Source: Bradyrhizobium sp. sGM-13 (lineage in GTDB: Bacteria; Pseudomonadota; Alphaproteobacteria; Rhizobiales; Xanthobacteraceae). From it: a DNA stretch of 64,000 nucleotides. Below are positions 1-8,666 of the stretch, one piece after another. The notes under the pieces were generated by a model. It was not told where the DNA came from. It saw only the letters and a list, made by a program, of their open reading frames with translations, and made no database searches. Numbering within the stretch: position 1 is the first letter of the stretch; each line of letters starts with the position of its first letter. Position numbers and translations under genes: made by a program. Where the stretch lies: assembly GCF_018398875.1 (NCBI RefSeq), contig NZ_JAGWDK010000015.1, forward strand, positions 62,001 to 126,000. Direction: 5' to 3'.

Positions 1-890
1 ATATCCCGCCAATGCGCCTCCAGCCCGGTCTGGCCGGCCAGCGCAAGCCGCCACAGCAGCGAGGCGCCGTCGGTGAAGATGTTCAGCGGCGGATACGGCC
101 GGTCCGCCGGCTTGATATGCTGCTCGTAGATCGCAAGCGCGCCGTCGAGATCGCCGGCGTCGAGCAAGGTCAACGCGATATGCCAGGCCAGGTGCCCATG
201 CAGAAAGCTCTGGCGGTCATGCGCGGGCATCCATTGCGAAAGGAAGCGGCGGCCGGCTTCCATGTCGCCTTGCTCGAACATCGCATGCGAGAGGCCATGC
301 GCCGCGTTGGCGTTGGCCGACCGCAGCCCCATCGCGCGCTCGGACAGGCTCCGGCCGGTGGAGAGATTTCCCGCCTCGGTGTGCGACCAACCGAGGTAGC
401 TGACAAACCACCAGTCCTCGCCATAATGGCGTGCGTGGCGTTCGCAGATCGCGAGCTTGGCCGCGTCGTGATCGGGACGGCCCGAGAACGCGTAGAGACC
501 GAACGCGCCGAGCAGGATCGACAGCACCTGCGCATCGCGCGGATATTCGTCGAGATGCGCCTCGGCACCGGTCACCGCGATCTTCGGCTTGCCCTCGATC
601 ACGGCGGCCATGATCTCGACATGGCTTTTTTCGCGCGGGGTGGCGCCGGCGGCCAGTTCGCGGGCTTGCGCCGCGACCGCACGCGCCTTGCTACCCTCCA
701 TGTTGAGCTGATGCAGCCGGGCGCGGCCGATATGCGCCAGCGCAAAGCCGGGATCTTCCGCAATCGCCTTGTCAAAGGCGTCCTCGGCACCATGCCACGC
801 CGACAGCATGCAGTCGACGCCGTCGCGATAATGCGCCGCGGCGCGATCCGAGGCGGTGGTCAGTGGAAGATCGTACCTGTCCCGGTTCAT
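1..890 (-). CDS. TPR-repeat protein (TTC38-like), partial at window edge
   Basis: The frame opens at an ATG (minus strand, 888-890) and runs off the left edge, so about 296 N-terminal residues are visible. The product has no signal peptide or membrane segment and is made of repeated amphipathic helix pairs, for example AEDAFDKAIAEDPGFALAHI near residue 30, which is typical TPR spacing. The WW-rich part (DWWFVSYLGWSH) and the overall layout resemble the TTC38-like TPR proteins of alphaproteobacteria, whose function is unknown. It lies 35 bp downstream of the LysR gene on the same strand and may be cotranscribed with it. Family assignment is by eye; the C-terminus is outside the window. Confidence 0.75.
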   Translation of the reverse strand, partial: MNRDRYDLPLTTASDRAAAHYRDGVDCMLSAWHGAEDAFDKAIAEDPGFALAHIGRARLHQLNMEGSKARAVAAQARELAAGATPREKSHVEIMAAVIEGKPKIAVTGAEAHLDEYPRDAQVLSILLGAFGLYAFSGRPDHDAAKLAICERHARHYGEDWWFVSYLGWSHTEAGNLSTGRSLSERAMGLRSANANAAHGLSHAMFEQGDMEAGRRFLSQWMPAHDRQSFLHGHLAWHIALTLLDAGDLDGALAIYEQHIKPADRPYPPLNIFTDGASLLWRLALAGQTGLEAHWRD

Positions 891-925
891 TGTTCTTATT
901 CCCTCGTGCGAGGATGTGGCGGCAG

Positions 926-1849
926 CTACGCCGCCTTTGGTCCGAGCTTCTGCAAACGACGATGGTCTTGCGCTGCTTCGGCCAGCAACCAATCTTGAAA
1001 CAGCTTGATTTTGGGCAGGCCGGAAGTGGCTTTCGGGCAGACGATCCAGTATGTCCTGGAAAGTCGGCTGGCATCCCCGAACGGCCGAACAAGACGCCCG
1101 CTGATGAGGTCCCACGCAGCAAGAGTGGTGCGAGCGAGCGCTATTCCTTGGCCGTCGACCGCGGCATCGATAACCATGCTGGCGCGGTTCAACACGGGCC
1201 CTTGCGAGGGCTCTGAGTCTGCAACACCGGCAGCCTCGAGCCACCTGGTCCACGCCTTGCGATCGTCGAGGTGAAGCAACGGAAATTTCAGGACATCCGA
1301 AGGCCGGGCGAGACGCTGGCGCCCCGTAAGGAGCTTGGGACTGCAGACGGCGAATAGTTGCTCCGGAGATAGCCGTATCACATCGTGTCCAGGCCAATTG
1401 CCGTCGCCATGCCGCACGGCGAGATCGACGTCCTCGCGGGCGAAATCGACGTGGTGCATGGTTGCCGAAATCCGCAGATCGATTTCGGGGTGGGCCTCGG
1501 AAAAGCGGCCGAGTCTGTGTACCAGCCACTTGGCAGCGAAGTCCGGCGACGTGCTGACGGTCAGAACACCTGAACTCTGGCGTTGCATCAGGCGCTCGGT
1601 GCCGACGGCAATACGGTCGAGCGCATCGCGCACCACGCCGAGATAATCGCGGCCTGCGCCGGTGATCACCAGTCGCTGGCGTTCGCGGTTGAAGAGCTTG
1701 ATGCCGAGTTCCGCCTCCAACCCCTTTACCTGATGGCTGACGGCTCCTTGTGTGACGCACAGCTCCTCCGCGGCGCGCGTAAAACTCTCATGCCGAGCCG
1801 CGGCTTCGAAGGCTTTGAGTGCGTTCAGCGGCGGCAGGCGGCGAAGCAT
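926..1849 (-). CDS. LysR-family transcriptional regulator (GcvA-like)
   Basis: This 307-residue protein has the normal LysR length. Residues 5-65 form the winged HTH (PLNALKAFEAAARHESFTRA, then a recognition helix around VTQGAVSHQVKGLE), followed by a periplasmic-binding-like effector domain. The opening LPPLNALKAFEAAARH is characteristic of the GcvA-like subgroup found in many copies in rhizobia. Such proteins bind DNA as tetramers and usually control a divergent gene. The divergent neighbour here is a DUF1127 gene 132 bp away; the gene downstream on the same strand is the TPR protein. The effector cannot be deduced. Confidence 0.9.
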   Translation of the reverse strand: MLRRLPPLNALKAFEAAARHESFTRAAEELCVTQGAVSHQVKGLEAELGIKLFNRERQRLVITGAGRDYLGVVRDALDRIAVGTERLMQRQSSGVLTVSTSPDFAAKWLVHRLGRFSEAHPEIDLRISATMHHVDFAREDVDLAVRHGDGNWPGHDVIRLSPEQLFAVCSPKLLTGRQRLARPSDVLKFPLLHLDDRKAWTRWLEAAGVADSEPSQGPVLNRASMVIDAAVDGQGIALARTTLAAWDLISGRLVRPFGDASRLSRTYWIVCPKATSGLPKIKLFQDWLLAEAAQDHRRLQKLGPKAA

Positions 1850-1981
1850 GGTCTGACCTTCATGAGAAAAACTAGGGCAGGATAGAGAAACGATGCTTTG
1901 CGGACAAGCCTAGGCTGGTCCTATTGATCCGGCTTCTTGCCGTGGCTCGAAAGGAGGCCAGGGCGCTTTTGGAGCTTCATT

Positions 1982-2233
1982 ATGTCAAAGCAACTCACAC
2001 AAGATTGGGCCATCTCCTCGCGCGAAATCGCCAGAGGCGAAGCGCTCTATTATCAGTCAGGCTTGCTAACACTGATTGGAGACGGGCTGCACACATTGCA
2101 GTTCTGGATCGGGCGGAGCCGTCAGCGAAGGCAACTCGGAGAACTGGCCGAGCTCAACAATTACCTTCTCAAGGACATTGGAGTGTCCCAGGAACAGGCC
2201 TTTCGGGAAGCCGCAAAACCGTTCTGGCGTTGA
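1982..2233 (+). CDS. DUF1127 small protein
   Basis: An 83-residue protein whose C-terminal half carries the DUF1127 signature: a basic QRRQLGELAELNNYLLKDIG segment followed by a short acidic and basic tail. DUF1127 proteins are short, arginine-rich and common in alphaproteobacteria, and some members bind RNA or help phosphate and carbon responses; the role of this one is not known. The start at 1982 was chosen because GGAG lies about 8 nt upstream; an in-frame start at 1937 has no such site. It is divergent from the LysR gene, which makes it that regulator's possible target. Confidence 0.8.
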   Translation: MSKQLTQDWAISSREIARGEALYYQSGLLTLIGDGLHTLQFWIGRSRQRRQLGELAELNNYLLKDIGVSQEQAFREAAKPFWR

Positions 2234-2403
2234 TTCCCGTTTCGATTACCGATAGCTACGCACGTCTGGCATCATTGCAGTCGCCCGACGACCTGAGGCA
2301 TTTCGCCCAAGTACTGCACTTCGACCGCTCGCTGCGTCGAGGCTTTTGGCGAAATGAATGATCTCGCCAAGTCACGAATCCGGCGGCGGCATTGGAGAGC
2401 CCG

Positions 2404-3096
2404 ATGTCTAACGTCACCCTATTTGGATTTCCTCGCAGTACGTTCGTCAAAGTGGTGGGCTTGATCCTCACCGCGCGAAACATCGAGTACCGCTTCCACG
2501 ACACCGAAGACGAGATGTATCTGCCGATCCATCTTGGACGGCATCCATTCGGGCGCGTGCCTGCGTTGCAGCACGACGACTTCATGCTCTATGAGACCAA
2601 CGCTATCGTCGCCTATGTGGACGATGTCTTTCCGGGACCGAAGCTTACGCCGGACGATCCGCGCAAACGCGCGCGGATGAACCAGTGGATCGGCAATCTG
2701 AACTGGTACTTCTATCCGGAGATGATTTATCACATAGGACACGAACGCGGTGTCTACCCGGAACTCGGGATTCCCGGCAACGATCTCATCGTGCAGCGTG
2801 CGCTTCCAAAGGCGACCCGCGCGCTGGAGGTAATGGAGAAGGAACTGTCCGACGGCCGGCCATTCCTTGTCGGTGACGCCGTCACCATGGCGGATTACTT
2901 CCTATTACCTACCTTGTTCGGCTTCGAGTTGACGCCGGAAGGGAAACAATTGCTGCCGAAATTCCCGGCCGTGACGGCTTGGGACAACCGAATGGATGCT
3001 CTACCGACCGTGGTTCGCTTCAATGCTTCACTTCCGCCGCGCGCGCCGATCCAGCATGCGCGGGAGTGGGTACATCACCATCGTCCGGCGGCCTGA
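2404..3096 (+). CDS. Glutathione S-transferase family protein
   Basis: A 230-residue cytosolic GST. The N-terminal thioredoxin-fold half starts SNVTLFGFPRSTFVKVVGLI with a Ser/Thr-type catalytic site and has the glutathione-binding cis-Pro and ET motifs (FGRVPALQHDDFMLYETNAI). The C-terminal half is all-helical with the conserved VTMADYFLLPTL N-capping segment. The ATG at 2404 has GGAGAG just upstream; a TTG at 2392 in the same frame lacks one. GSTs conjugate glutathione to electrophiles or act as peroxidases and isomerases; the substrate is unknown. It stands alone, with no obvious pathway partner. Confidence 0.88.
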   Translation: MSNVTLFGFPRSTFVKVVGLILTARNIEYRFHDTEDEMYLPIHLGRHPFGRVPALQHDDFMLYETNAIVAYVDDVFPGPKLTPDDPRKRARMNQWIGNLNWYFYPEMIYHIGHERGVYPELGIPGNDLIVQRALPKATRALEVMEKELSDGRPFLVGDAVTMADYFLLPTLFGFELTPEGKQLLPKFPAVTAWDNRMDALPTVVRFNASLPPRAPIQHAREWVHHHRPAA

Positions 3097-3176
3097 CGCT
3101 TTGGGCCGACGATTGTCGATTTGAGGGGCGCAGGTTCTCCGGCTGAAGCGGTATCGCAATTGACGCAAACGCGGAC

Positions 3177-3677
3177 CTAGAAGTCGAGCTTGTCGCGTAT
3201 GGCATCGATGCCTGCTTTGGCGCAGGCTTCGTCCGCGTCGCCGCCGGGAGCTCCGGAGACGCCGACAGCGCCCACCAGCGAACCTGCCGCTTCGACCGTC
3301 AGCCCGCCGCCGATGATGACGGCGCCCGGCAGATCGCGGATTCCGGACTGCATCGTTCCGGGCTGGCTGTTGGCGACGAGTTCGGCCGTGCTGGTGCGAA
3401 AGCTCACCGCCGTCCATGCCTTGCCCGAAGCGGTCGAAACCGTATGTGCGCCTGCAAAGCGGTCGCGCAGCAGTACTTGCGTCACGCCGAAGCGATCGAC
3501 GACGGCGACCGTCACCTGAAAGCCGCGCTTGCGGCAATCCGCCAGCGTCGCGCGCGCCAGATCGAGCGCCACCTCGGGGCTCAGCGATTTGTAGGTGACG
3601 AGGGCTTCCTGGGCGGCGGCCGAGGTGGCGAGCAGGCAAGAGATCGCCGTCGCTGCCACCAAATTCCAAACGGTCAT
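3177..3677 (-). CDS. Exported GlcG/HbpS-family (haem-degrading domain) protein
   Basis: A 166-residue protein with a Sec signal peptide (MTVWNLVAATAISCLLATSA, cleavage after AAAQ) and one GlcG/HbpS (Pfam Haem_degrading) domain. Typical family segments are LSPEVALDLARATLADCRKR, VAVVDRFGVTQVLLRDRFAG, LPGAVIIGGGLTV and VGAVGVSGAPGGDADEACAK. The start at 3677 follows GGGAGAG; an upstream in-frame start at 3758 would bury the signal peptide. Members bind haem or small organic ligands, and some accompany glycolate or aldehyde oxidation genes, none of which is present here. It is divergent from the ABC importer genes. Confidence 0.85.
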   Translation of the reverse strand: MTVWNLVAATAISCLLATSAAAQEALVTYKSLSPEVALDLARATLADCRKRGFQVTVAVVDRFGVTQVLLRDRFAGAHTVSTASGKAWTAVSFRTSTAELVANSQPGTMQSGIRDLPGAVIIGGGLTVEAAGSLVGAVGVSGAPGGDADEACAKAGIDAIRDKLDF

Positions 3678-3825
3678 CAATCTCTCCCGATCATTCCCAT
3701 CGTGCGCCGCGGCCGAGTTTCTGCGAATTTCGAACCTTACCAGAGACGGGAGCTGCATCCAGAATATTGTGGCTGCTTGTTCCGGGCCGGTTGAGCGGAT
3801 GGCGATCCGCCGCTAGCGTGCGGCC

Positions 3826-5025
3826 ATGACGGCGCAGGCAAATGACATGAGCGGGCAATCGCCTGAGATCGACACAGCGAAAATCAACACGGCCGTGGCG
3901 CAGGCGACGGCGCCGGCCAACGACACGCCGTTGCTCCGCGTCGAAAGCGTATCGAAGAAATTCGGCGATTTCCGCGCAGTGGACCGGCTCTCGCTCGACA
4001 TCAACGCAGGCGAGTTCTTTGCGCTATTGGGCCCGAGTGGCTGCGGCAAGACCACGCTGCTCAGGATGCTTGCCGGGTTCGAGACCCCGGACGAGGGCCG
4101 CATCCTGCTCGGTGGCCGCGATATCGCGCCGGTGCTGCCGCATGAGCGGCCCGTCAACATGATGTTCCAGAACTATGCGCTGTTTCCGCATCTCTCGGTC
4201 CGGGACAACATCGCGTTCGGCCTGAAGCGCGCCGGGATGGCGCGCGCCGCCATTGATACCCGCGTGGGCGAGATGGTCGCGCTGGTCAAGCTCGATGGGC
4301 TAGAGAAGCGCAGGCCGGATCAGCTTTCCGGCGGCCAGAAGCAGCGCGTAGCGCTGGCGCGCTCGCTGGCGCGGCGGCCCAAGGTCCTGCTGCTCGACGA
4401 GCCGTTGGCCGCGCTCGACAAGAAGCTGCGTGAGAGCACGCAACTCGAATTGATGGAACTGCAGCGCCGTCTCGGCATGACTTTCATTGTCGTCACCCAC
4501 GACCAGGAAGAGGCGATGACGATGGCGAACCGTATAGGCGTCATGGATGCCGGCCGGCTCGAACAGGTCGCCACCCCGCGCGATCTCTACGAGGCGCCCG
4601 CCTCGCGCTGGATCGCCCAGTTCGTCGGCGACGTCAATTTGTTCGATGGCGAGGTCGCCTCACGCGAACATCATCACCTGACGATTGCGACCCGCGACGG
4701 CGGAAGCATCGTGGTCGCCGAGCCGCGCGATCTCGTCGGCAATACCGTGGTCTCGGTCGGGATACGCCCCGAGAAGGTCAAGGTGTCGCGCCGCGGCCCG
4801 GCGTCGGACGCGGGTACCTCGCAGGCAATCAACCGGCTGGAAGGCGTCGTTACTGATGTCAGCTATCTCGGCGGCTCGACGGTCTACAAGCTCAAGCTCG
4901 ATTCCGGTGCGGTGGTGCGTTCGTCGATCGCCAATACTGCGCGGCTCGATATCGACACGTTGAGCGCCGGTCAGCGCGTGGTGGCGTGGTTCACGCCTGA
5001 CGATTGCGTGGTGCTGGAGAAATGA
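3826..5025 (+). CDS. ABC importer ATP-binding protein, PotG/PotA type
   Basis: A 399-residue nucleotide-binding subunit of a polyamine-type importer. After a 35-residue N-terminal extension come the Walker A GPSGCGKTT (69-77), Q-loop in MMFQNYALFPH, signature LSGGQKQRVALARSLARR, Walker B VLLLDEPLAALD and the switch histidine in VVTHDQEEAM. The last 120 residues form a TOBE domain (VVTDVSYLGGSTVYKLKL), which is usual in the PotA/FbpC/CysA group. It sits in the membrane complex with the two permeases that follow; its stop overlaps the next ATG (ATGA), so the three are translationally coupled. No binding protein of the PotF/PotD type is next to it. Confidence 0.93.
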   Translation: MTAQANDMSGQSPEIDTAKINTAVAQATAPANDTPLLRVESVSKKFGDFRAVDRLSLDINAGEFFALLGPSGCGKTTLLRMLAGFETPDEGRILLGGRDIAPVLPHERPVNMMFQNYALFPHLSVRDNIAFGLKRAGMARAAIDTRVGEMVALVKLDGLEKRRPDQLSGGQKQRVALARSLARRPKVLLLDEPLAALDKKLRESTQLELMELQRRLGMTFIVVTHDQEEAMTMANRIGVMDAGRLEQVATPRDLYEAPASRWIAQFVGDVNLFDGEVASREHHHLTIATRDGGSIVVAEPRDLVGNTVVSVGIRPEKVKVSRRGPASDAGTSQAINRLEGVVTDVSYLGGSTVYKLKLDSGAVVRSSIANTARLDIDTLSAGQRVVAWFTPDDCVVLEK

Positions 5026-5936
5026 GCACGCACCGCATCTTCGCGCGGCCGGCGCGGTATGCCGCCATCGCGCCCTATCTGTGGATGGTGCTGTTCTTCC
5101 TGGTGCCGTTCGGCTTCGTGCTGAAGATCAGCCTGTCGCAGACCGCGATCGCGCAGCCGCCCTATGTGCCCGTGTTCGATTTCTCCGAAGGATGGAGTGC
5201 GATCAACGCGGCCTTCGCACAGTTATCCTTCGATAATTTCAGGCTGCTGATCTCGGACAGTCTCTACATCAGCTCCTATCTGCGCAGCGTCGTCGTTGCC
5301 GTAACCTCGACATTGATCCTGCTATTGATTGGCTATCCGATCGCCTATGGCATGGCGCGGCTGCCGCAGCGCTGGCAGCCGATCGCAATGATGCTGGTGA
5401 TCGTGCCGTTCTGGACCTCGTTCCTGATCCGCATCTATGCCTGGATCAATATTTTGCAGCATGACGGCCTGCTCAACAAAATCCTGCTCGCGCTGCATCT
5501 GGTCTCGTCGCCGGTGGTGTGGCTCTCGACCGATACTGCGATGTATCTCGGCATCGTCTATTCCTATCTGCCGTTCATGATCCTGCCGCTGTATGCGACG
5601 CTTTCGAAGATGGACCCCTCGCTCTTGGAAGCCGCAAGCGATCTCGGGTCGTCGCCGCGGCAGGCGTTCTGGCTGCTGACGTTCCCGTTGTCCTTGCCTG
5701 GGGTCGGCGCCGGCGCGCTGCTGTGCTTCATTCCGATCATCGGCGAATTCGTGATCCCCGATCTTTTGGCCGGCTCCGGGTCGATGATGATCGGCCAGAC
5801 GCTGTGGCTGGAATTCTTCACCAACAAGGACTGGCCGGTCGCCGCCGCCGCCGCGGTCGCCTTGCTGGTGCTGCTGGTGCCGCCCCTGTTGCTCTATGAC
5901 CGGCTGCAGCGCCGCACGTTGGAGGGCGGTCGATGA
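5022..5936 (+). CDS. ABC importer permease, PotH/PotB type
   Basis: A 304-residue inner-membrane permease with about six transmembrane helices and the cytoplasmic EAA loop (EAASDLGSSPRQAFWLLTFP) that docks on the ATPase. The N-terminus has ARPARYAAIAPYLWMVLFFL, a PotB/PotH-like first helix. The ATG at 5022 overlaps the stop of the ATPase gene; a TTG at 5004 in the same frame is less likely. It pairs with the next gene to form the heterodimeric channel. Substrate is probably putrescine or spermidine from family resemblance, but this is inference only. Confidence 0.92.
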   Translation: MSTHRIFARPARYAAIAPYLWMVLFFLVPFGFVLKISLSQTAIAQPPYVPVFDFSEGWSAINAAFAQLSFDNFRLLISDSLYISSYLRSVVVAVTSTLILLLIGYPIAYGMARLPQRWQPIAMMLVIVPFWTSFLIRIYAWINILQHDGLLNKILLALHLVSSPVVWLSTDTAMYLGIVYSYLPFMILPLYATLSKMDPSLLEAASDLGSSPRQAFWLLTFPLSLPGVGAGALLCFIPIIGEFVIPDLLAGSGSMMIGQTLWLEFFTNKDWPVAAAAAVALLVLLVPPLLLYDRLQRRTLEGGR

Positions 5937-6751
5937 TGGCGCGACGTATCGGCAGGATGTCGCCATTCAACATCACCGCGCTCGCGTTGGGGATGGCGTT
6001 CCTGTATCTGCCGATCGTGATTCTCGTCATCTATTCCTTCAACGCCTCGCGGCTGGTCACGGTGTGGGGCGGCTGGTCGCTGCGCTGGTATCATGAATCC
6101 TTCAACGATCGCGCGATGCTGGATGCGGCATGGATGAGCCTTCGCGTCGCCGCGGTATCGGCCACGATCGCAACGTTGCTCGGCACGCTCGCTGCAGTGG
6201 GGCTGGTTCGCGGCGAACGCTTCAGGGGGCGGACGCTGTTTTCTGGCATGCTCTATGCGCCGCTGGTGATGCCCGAGGTGATCTCAGGGTTGTCGCTGCT
6301 GCTGCTGTTCGTGGCGCTCAACGCCGAGCGCGGCTTCTGGACCGTGACGATCGCGCACACCACGCTGACCATGTGCTTTGTCACCGTGGTGGTGCAGTCG
6401 CGTCTCGCCTCGCTCGACCGCAGCCTGGAAGAGGCCGCGATGGATCTCGGCTGCGATCCGGTGCAGGCGTTTGTTCGGGTGACGCTACCGCTGATCCTGC
6501 CTGCCATCGCCGCAAGCTGGATGCTGGCCTTCACGCTCTCGCTCGACGATGTCGTGATCGCAAGTTTCACCACCGGCCCCGGCTCGGCAACGCTGCCGAT
6601 CCGGATCTACTCTGAGGTGCGGCTGGGGGTAAAGCCGGAGATCAACGCGATCTGCACTATCGTGATCGCGCTGATCGCGGTGCTGATCGTGATCGCTTCG
6701 CTCGCTTCGAACCTGTCGAGTTCGGAGGCTAAGAGCGCGGCGCCGCTGTAG
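5933..6751 (+). CDS. ABC importer permease, PotI/PotC type
   Basis: A 272-residue second permease of the polyamine-type importer, with about six transmembrane helices and the EAA loop EAAMDLGCDPVQAFVRVTLP. The PotC/PotI-type motif LSLDDVVIASFTTGPGSATL is present in the later half. Its ATG overlaps the stop codon of the preceding permease (ATGATG at 5933), so ATPase and both permeases form one coupled operon. It ends at 6751, directly against the convergent sugar-type permease gene that ends at 6752, with no spacer for a terminator. Confidence 0.92.
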   Translation: MMARRIGRMSPFNITALALGMAFLYLPIVILVIYSFNASRLVTVWGGWSLRWYHESFNDRAMLDAAWMSLRVAAVSATIATLLGTLAAVGLVRGERFRGRTLFSGMLYAPLVMPEVISGLSLLLLFVALNAERGFWTVTIAHTTLTMCFVTVVVQSRLASLDRSLEEAAMDLGCDPVQAFVRVTLPLILPAIAASWMLAFTLSLDDVVIASFTTGPGSATLPIRIYSEVRLGVKPEINAICTIVIALIAVLIVIASLASNLSSSEAKSAAPL

Positions 6752-7603
6752 TCACGACTTCACCGCGCCCGCCGTCAGCCCGCCCACCATGTAGCGCCTG
6801 AACGCGTAATAGATCGCAGCCGGCGGCAGCGCGTAGATGAAGCCGGTGGTCATCAGCAATTCCCACGGCGAGTCGTCCGCGGCCAGGAAGTTGCCAAGCG
6901 CCACGGGGAGCGTGATCTCGGTATCCCTCGACAGCAGCAGGAACGCGTAGAGATATTCGTTCCATGCGAGCAGGATCGCGTAGGTGCCGATCGCAACCAG
7001 CGAGGGCATCATCAGCGGCACATAGACCAGGCGGAATAGTTGCAGCGTGGTGGCGCCGTCCATGGTGGCGGCTTCATCCAGTTCGACCGGCAGCTTGTCG
7101 GACGCCTGTTTCAGAACCCAGATCGCGTAAGGGGAGGCGATCGTCACCATCGCGAGAATCAGCGACCAGTGATTGTTGAGGAGACCGTAATTGCCCATGG
7201 TGCGGTACATCGGCACGGCGAGGAACGCCGCCGGGATGAAATAGGTGAACAGCGCCAGATTCATCACCCAGCGCCCACCAGGAACGCGCAGCCGCGAGAT
7301 CGAGAAAGCGGCTGCGGTTGCGATCATCAGCGTAAGTGCGCCGGCGGACAGCGCGATCACCACCGAATTGAAGAACTGGATCCAGAAATCGCGGAGGAAG
7401 TAGTGCTCCTGGTAGAACACAATCTTGAAATTGTTCAGCGTCGGATGTGCGGGCCACAGCTTGCCCGAAAACGCGTCTTCCTTCGGTGAGATCGCGAACA
7501 GGAACATGTGATAGATCGGCACCAGCGTCCAGATCAGCACGGGAATGCCGATCAGAAGCAGTTTCGCCTCGTTGCCGATTTCTCTCAGAGAGGGCAGCTT
7601 CAT
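6752..7603 (-). CDS. Sugar-type ABC importer permease, MalG-like
   Basis: A 283-residue permease of the carbohydrate uptake (CUT1) class, with six predicted helices and the EAA loop EAATMDGATTLQLFRLVYVP. Typical MalG features are the periplasmic start FAISPKEDAFSGKLWPAHPT and the LLAWNEYLYAFLLL segment. The true start is the ATG at 7601-7603, which overlaps the stop of the upstream permease (ATGA). The same frame stays open far upstream, but that part belongs to the other permease in a different frame. It forms a channel with the next gene and uses the binding protein encoded at 8667-10046; no ATPase gene is adjacent. Confidence 0.92.
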   Translation of the reverse strand: MKLPSLREIGNEAKLLLIGIPVLIWTLVPIYHMFLFAISPKEDAFSGKLWPAHPTLNNFKIVFYQEHYFLRDFWIQFFNSVVIALSAGALTLMIATAAAFSISRLRVPGGRWVMNLALFTYFIPAAFLAVPMYRTMGNYGLLNNHWSLILAMVTIASPYAIWVLKQASDKLPVELDEAATMDGATTLQLFRLVYVPLMMPSLVAIGTYAILLAWNEYLYAFLLLSRDTEITLPVALGNFLAADDSPWELLMTTGFIYALPPAAIYYAFRRYMVGGLTAGAVKS

Positions 7604-8472
7604 CGCGACAACCGTTTCATCATGAAATAGACCAGCGGCAGCACGAACGGCAGCGCGCAGACGATGGAGGCCATCGCTAGCGAGAGCTGGTCGAGCCTGA
7701 GATAGCGGATGCCGAGCGTGGCCAGCACGTGGGTGAGGTCGGCGGGGCCGCCGCCGGTTAGCAGATACACGCTGTTGAAGTCGCCCAACGTCCAGATCAT
7801 CGAGAGCAGCGTGCAGGTGATGTAGAGCGTCTGCATCGACGGCCAGGTGATGTAGCGGAATTTCTGCGACCAGCTTGCGCCGTCGACCTCGGCGGCTTCG
7901 TAAAGATCGTGCGAGATCGCGAGTCGCCCGGTCATCAGGATCAACGTCCAGAACGGCAGCGATTTCCAGATGTGCACGCCGATCGCCATGGCGAGGGCGA
8001 CGCTCGGATCGTTCAGCCAGTTCGGGCCGTCCTCGGCGGTGAACTTGAAGATCAGTTGGTTGATCACGCCCCATTCCGGATTGAGCATGAAGCGCACGGA
8101 AAGAATGGTCGGGATCGACGGCACTGCCCAGGGCAGGATGAACAGCACCGACAGCCATTTGATCCAGGTGCGCTGCTGGGCGAAGAAGCCGGACAGGAAC
8201 AGCGCGATCGCCATTTTCAGATTGATGCCGACCAGCAGGAAGATCAGCGTATTGACGGCGGCGCGCGCGAAGATCGGGTCGTGATAGAGCGCGACATAGC
8301 TCGCCGGATGCCGCGCCAGCCACAGCCCGTAGCCGACCGGGTAGACCACGAAGGCCAGGAACACCAGCAGATAGGGGGCGAGCATCACGATGCCCCAGAC
8401 CTGCGGTGTGGTCAGCCGGGCCGATAGCGGCGGGCTCGGAATTGCCTGATCGCCCGAAAGCGTGATTGCCAT
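7600..8472 (-). CDS. Sugar-type ABC importer permease, MalF-like
   Basis: A 290-residue permease of the CUT1 class. It has a short cytoplasmic N-terminus, six helices, and an EAA loop (EAAEVDGASWSQKFRYITWP) followed by the family segment TLGDFNSVYLLTGGGPADLT. It lies between the binding protein gene, 194 bp upstream, and the MalG-like permease, which overlaps it by 4 bp. The gap towards the binding protein gene contains a perfect 30-bp inverted repeat that could form a stem in the mRNA and lower expression of the permeases relative to the binding protein. Confidence 0.92.
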   Translation of the reverse strand: MAITLSGDQAIPSPPLSARLTTPQVWGIVMLAPYLLVFLAFVVYPVGYGLWLARHPASYVALYHDPIFARAAVNTLIFLLVGINLKMAIALFLSGFFAQQRTWIKWLSVLFILPWAVPSIPTILSVRFMLNPEWGVINQLIFKFTAEDGPNWLNDPSVALAMAIGVHIWKSLPFWTLILMTGRLAISHDLYEAAEVDGASWSQKFRYITWPSMQTLYITCTLLSMIWTLGDFNSVYLLTGGGPADLTHVLATLGIRYLRLDQLSLAMASIVCALPFVLPLVYFMMKRLSR

Positions 8473-8510
8473 ACGTTTACTCTTAAGGGGAGATGCCGGT
8501 CGTCGCTACG

Positions 8511-8634
8511 CCGTCGTCCCTGCGAACGCAGGGACCCATAACCACAGGCCGTTGTTGTTGCGCAAGATCGTCCACCAGCATTTTTCAAAACGGCCGCCGC
8601 GGCGTATGGGTCCCTGCGTTCGCAGGGACGACGG
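8511..8634. repeat. Palindromic intergenic element, 30-bp perfect inverted repeat
   Basis: The arms 8511-8540 and 8605-8634 are exact reverse complements over 30 bp and are separated by 64 bp. Each arm itself holds a near-palindrome, GTCCCTGCGAACGCAGGGAC. The element fills the gap between the binding protein and permease genes of the sugar-type importer. It looks like the short REP/MITE-like elements that are dispersed in Bradyrhizobium and relatives; only one copy is in this window. Confidence 0.75.
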
Positions 8635-8666
8635 ACATACTTTCGCGGCGGCCGGTATCGTCTACG

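Noticed and set aside
12..998. Open frame of 328 codons on the plus strand at the left edge
   Set aside because: Antisense to the partial TPR gene, which has real helical repeats.
3826..6751. Assignment of the polyamine-type importer to putrescine with gene symbols
   Set aside because: No binding protein is linked and the family also carries other amines, so substrate and symbols were left open.
6752..8323. Single 523-codon frame that seems to fuse both sugar permeases
   Set aside because: Only the last 283 codons are the MalG-like permease; the upstream part is the wrong frame of the MalF-like gene, which overlaps by ATGA.
8511..8634. Open frames across the palindromic element that could be read as small proteins
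   Set aside because: These are translated repeats of a type that often appears as false proteins in such genomes.
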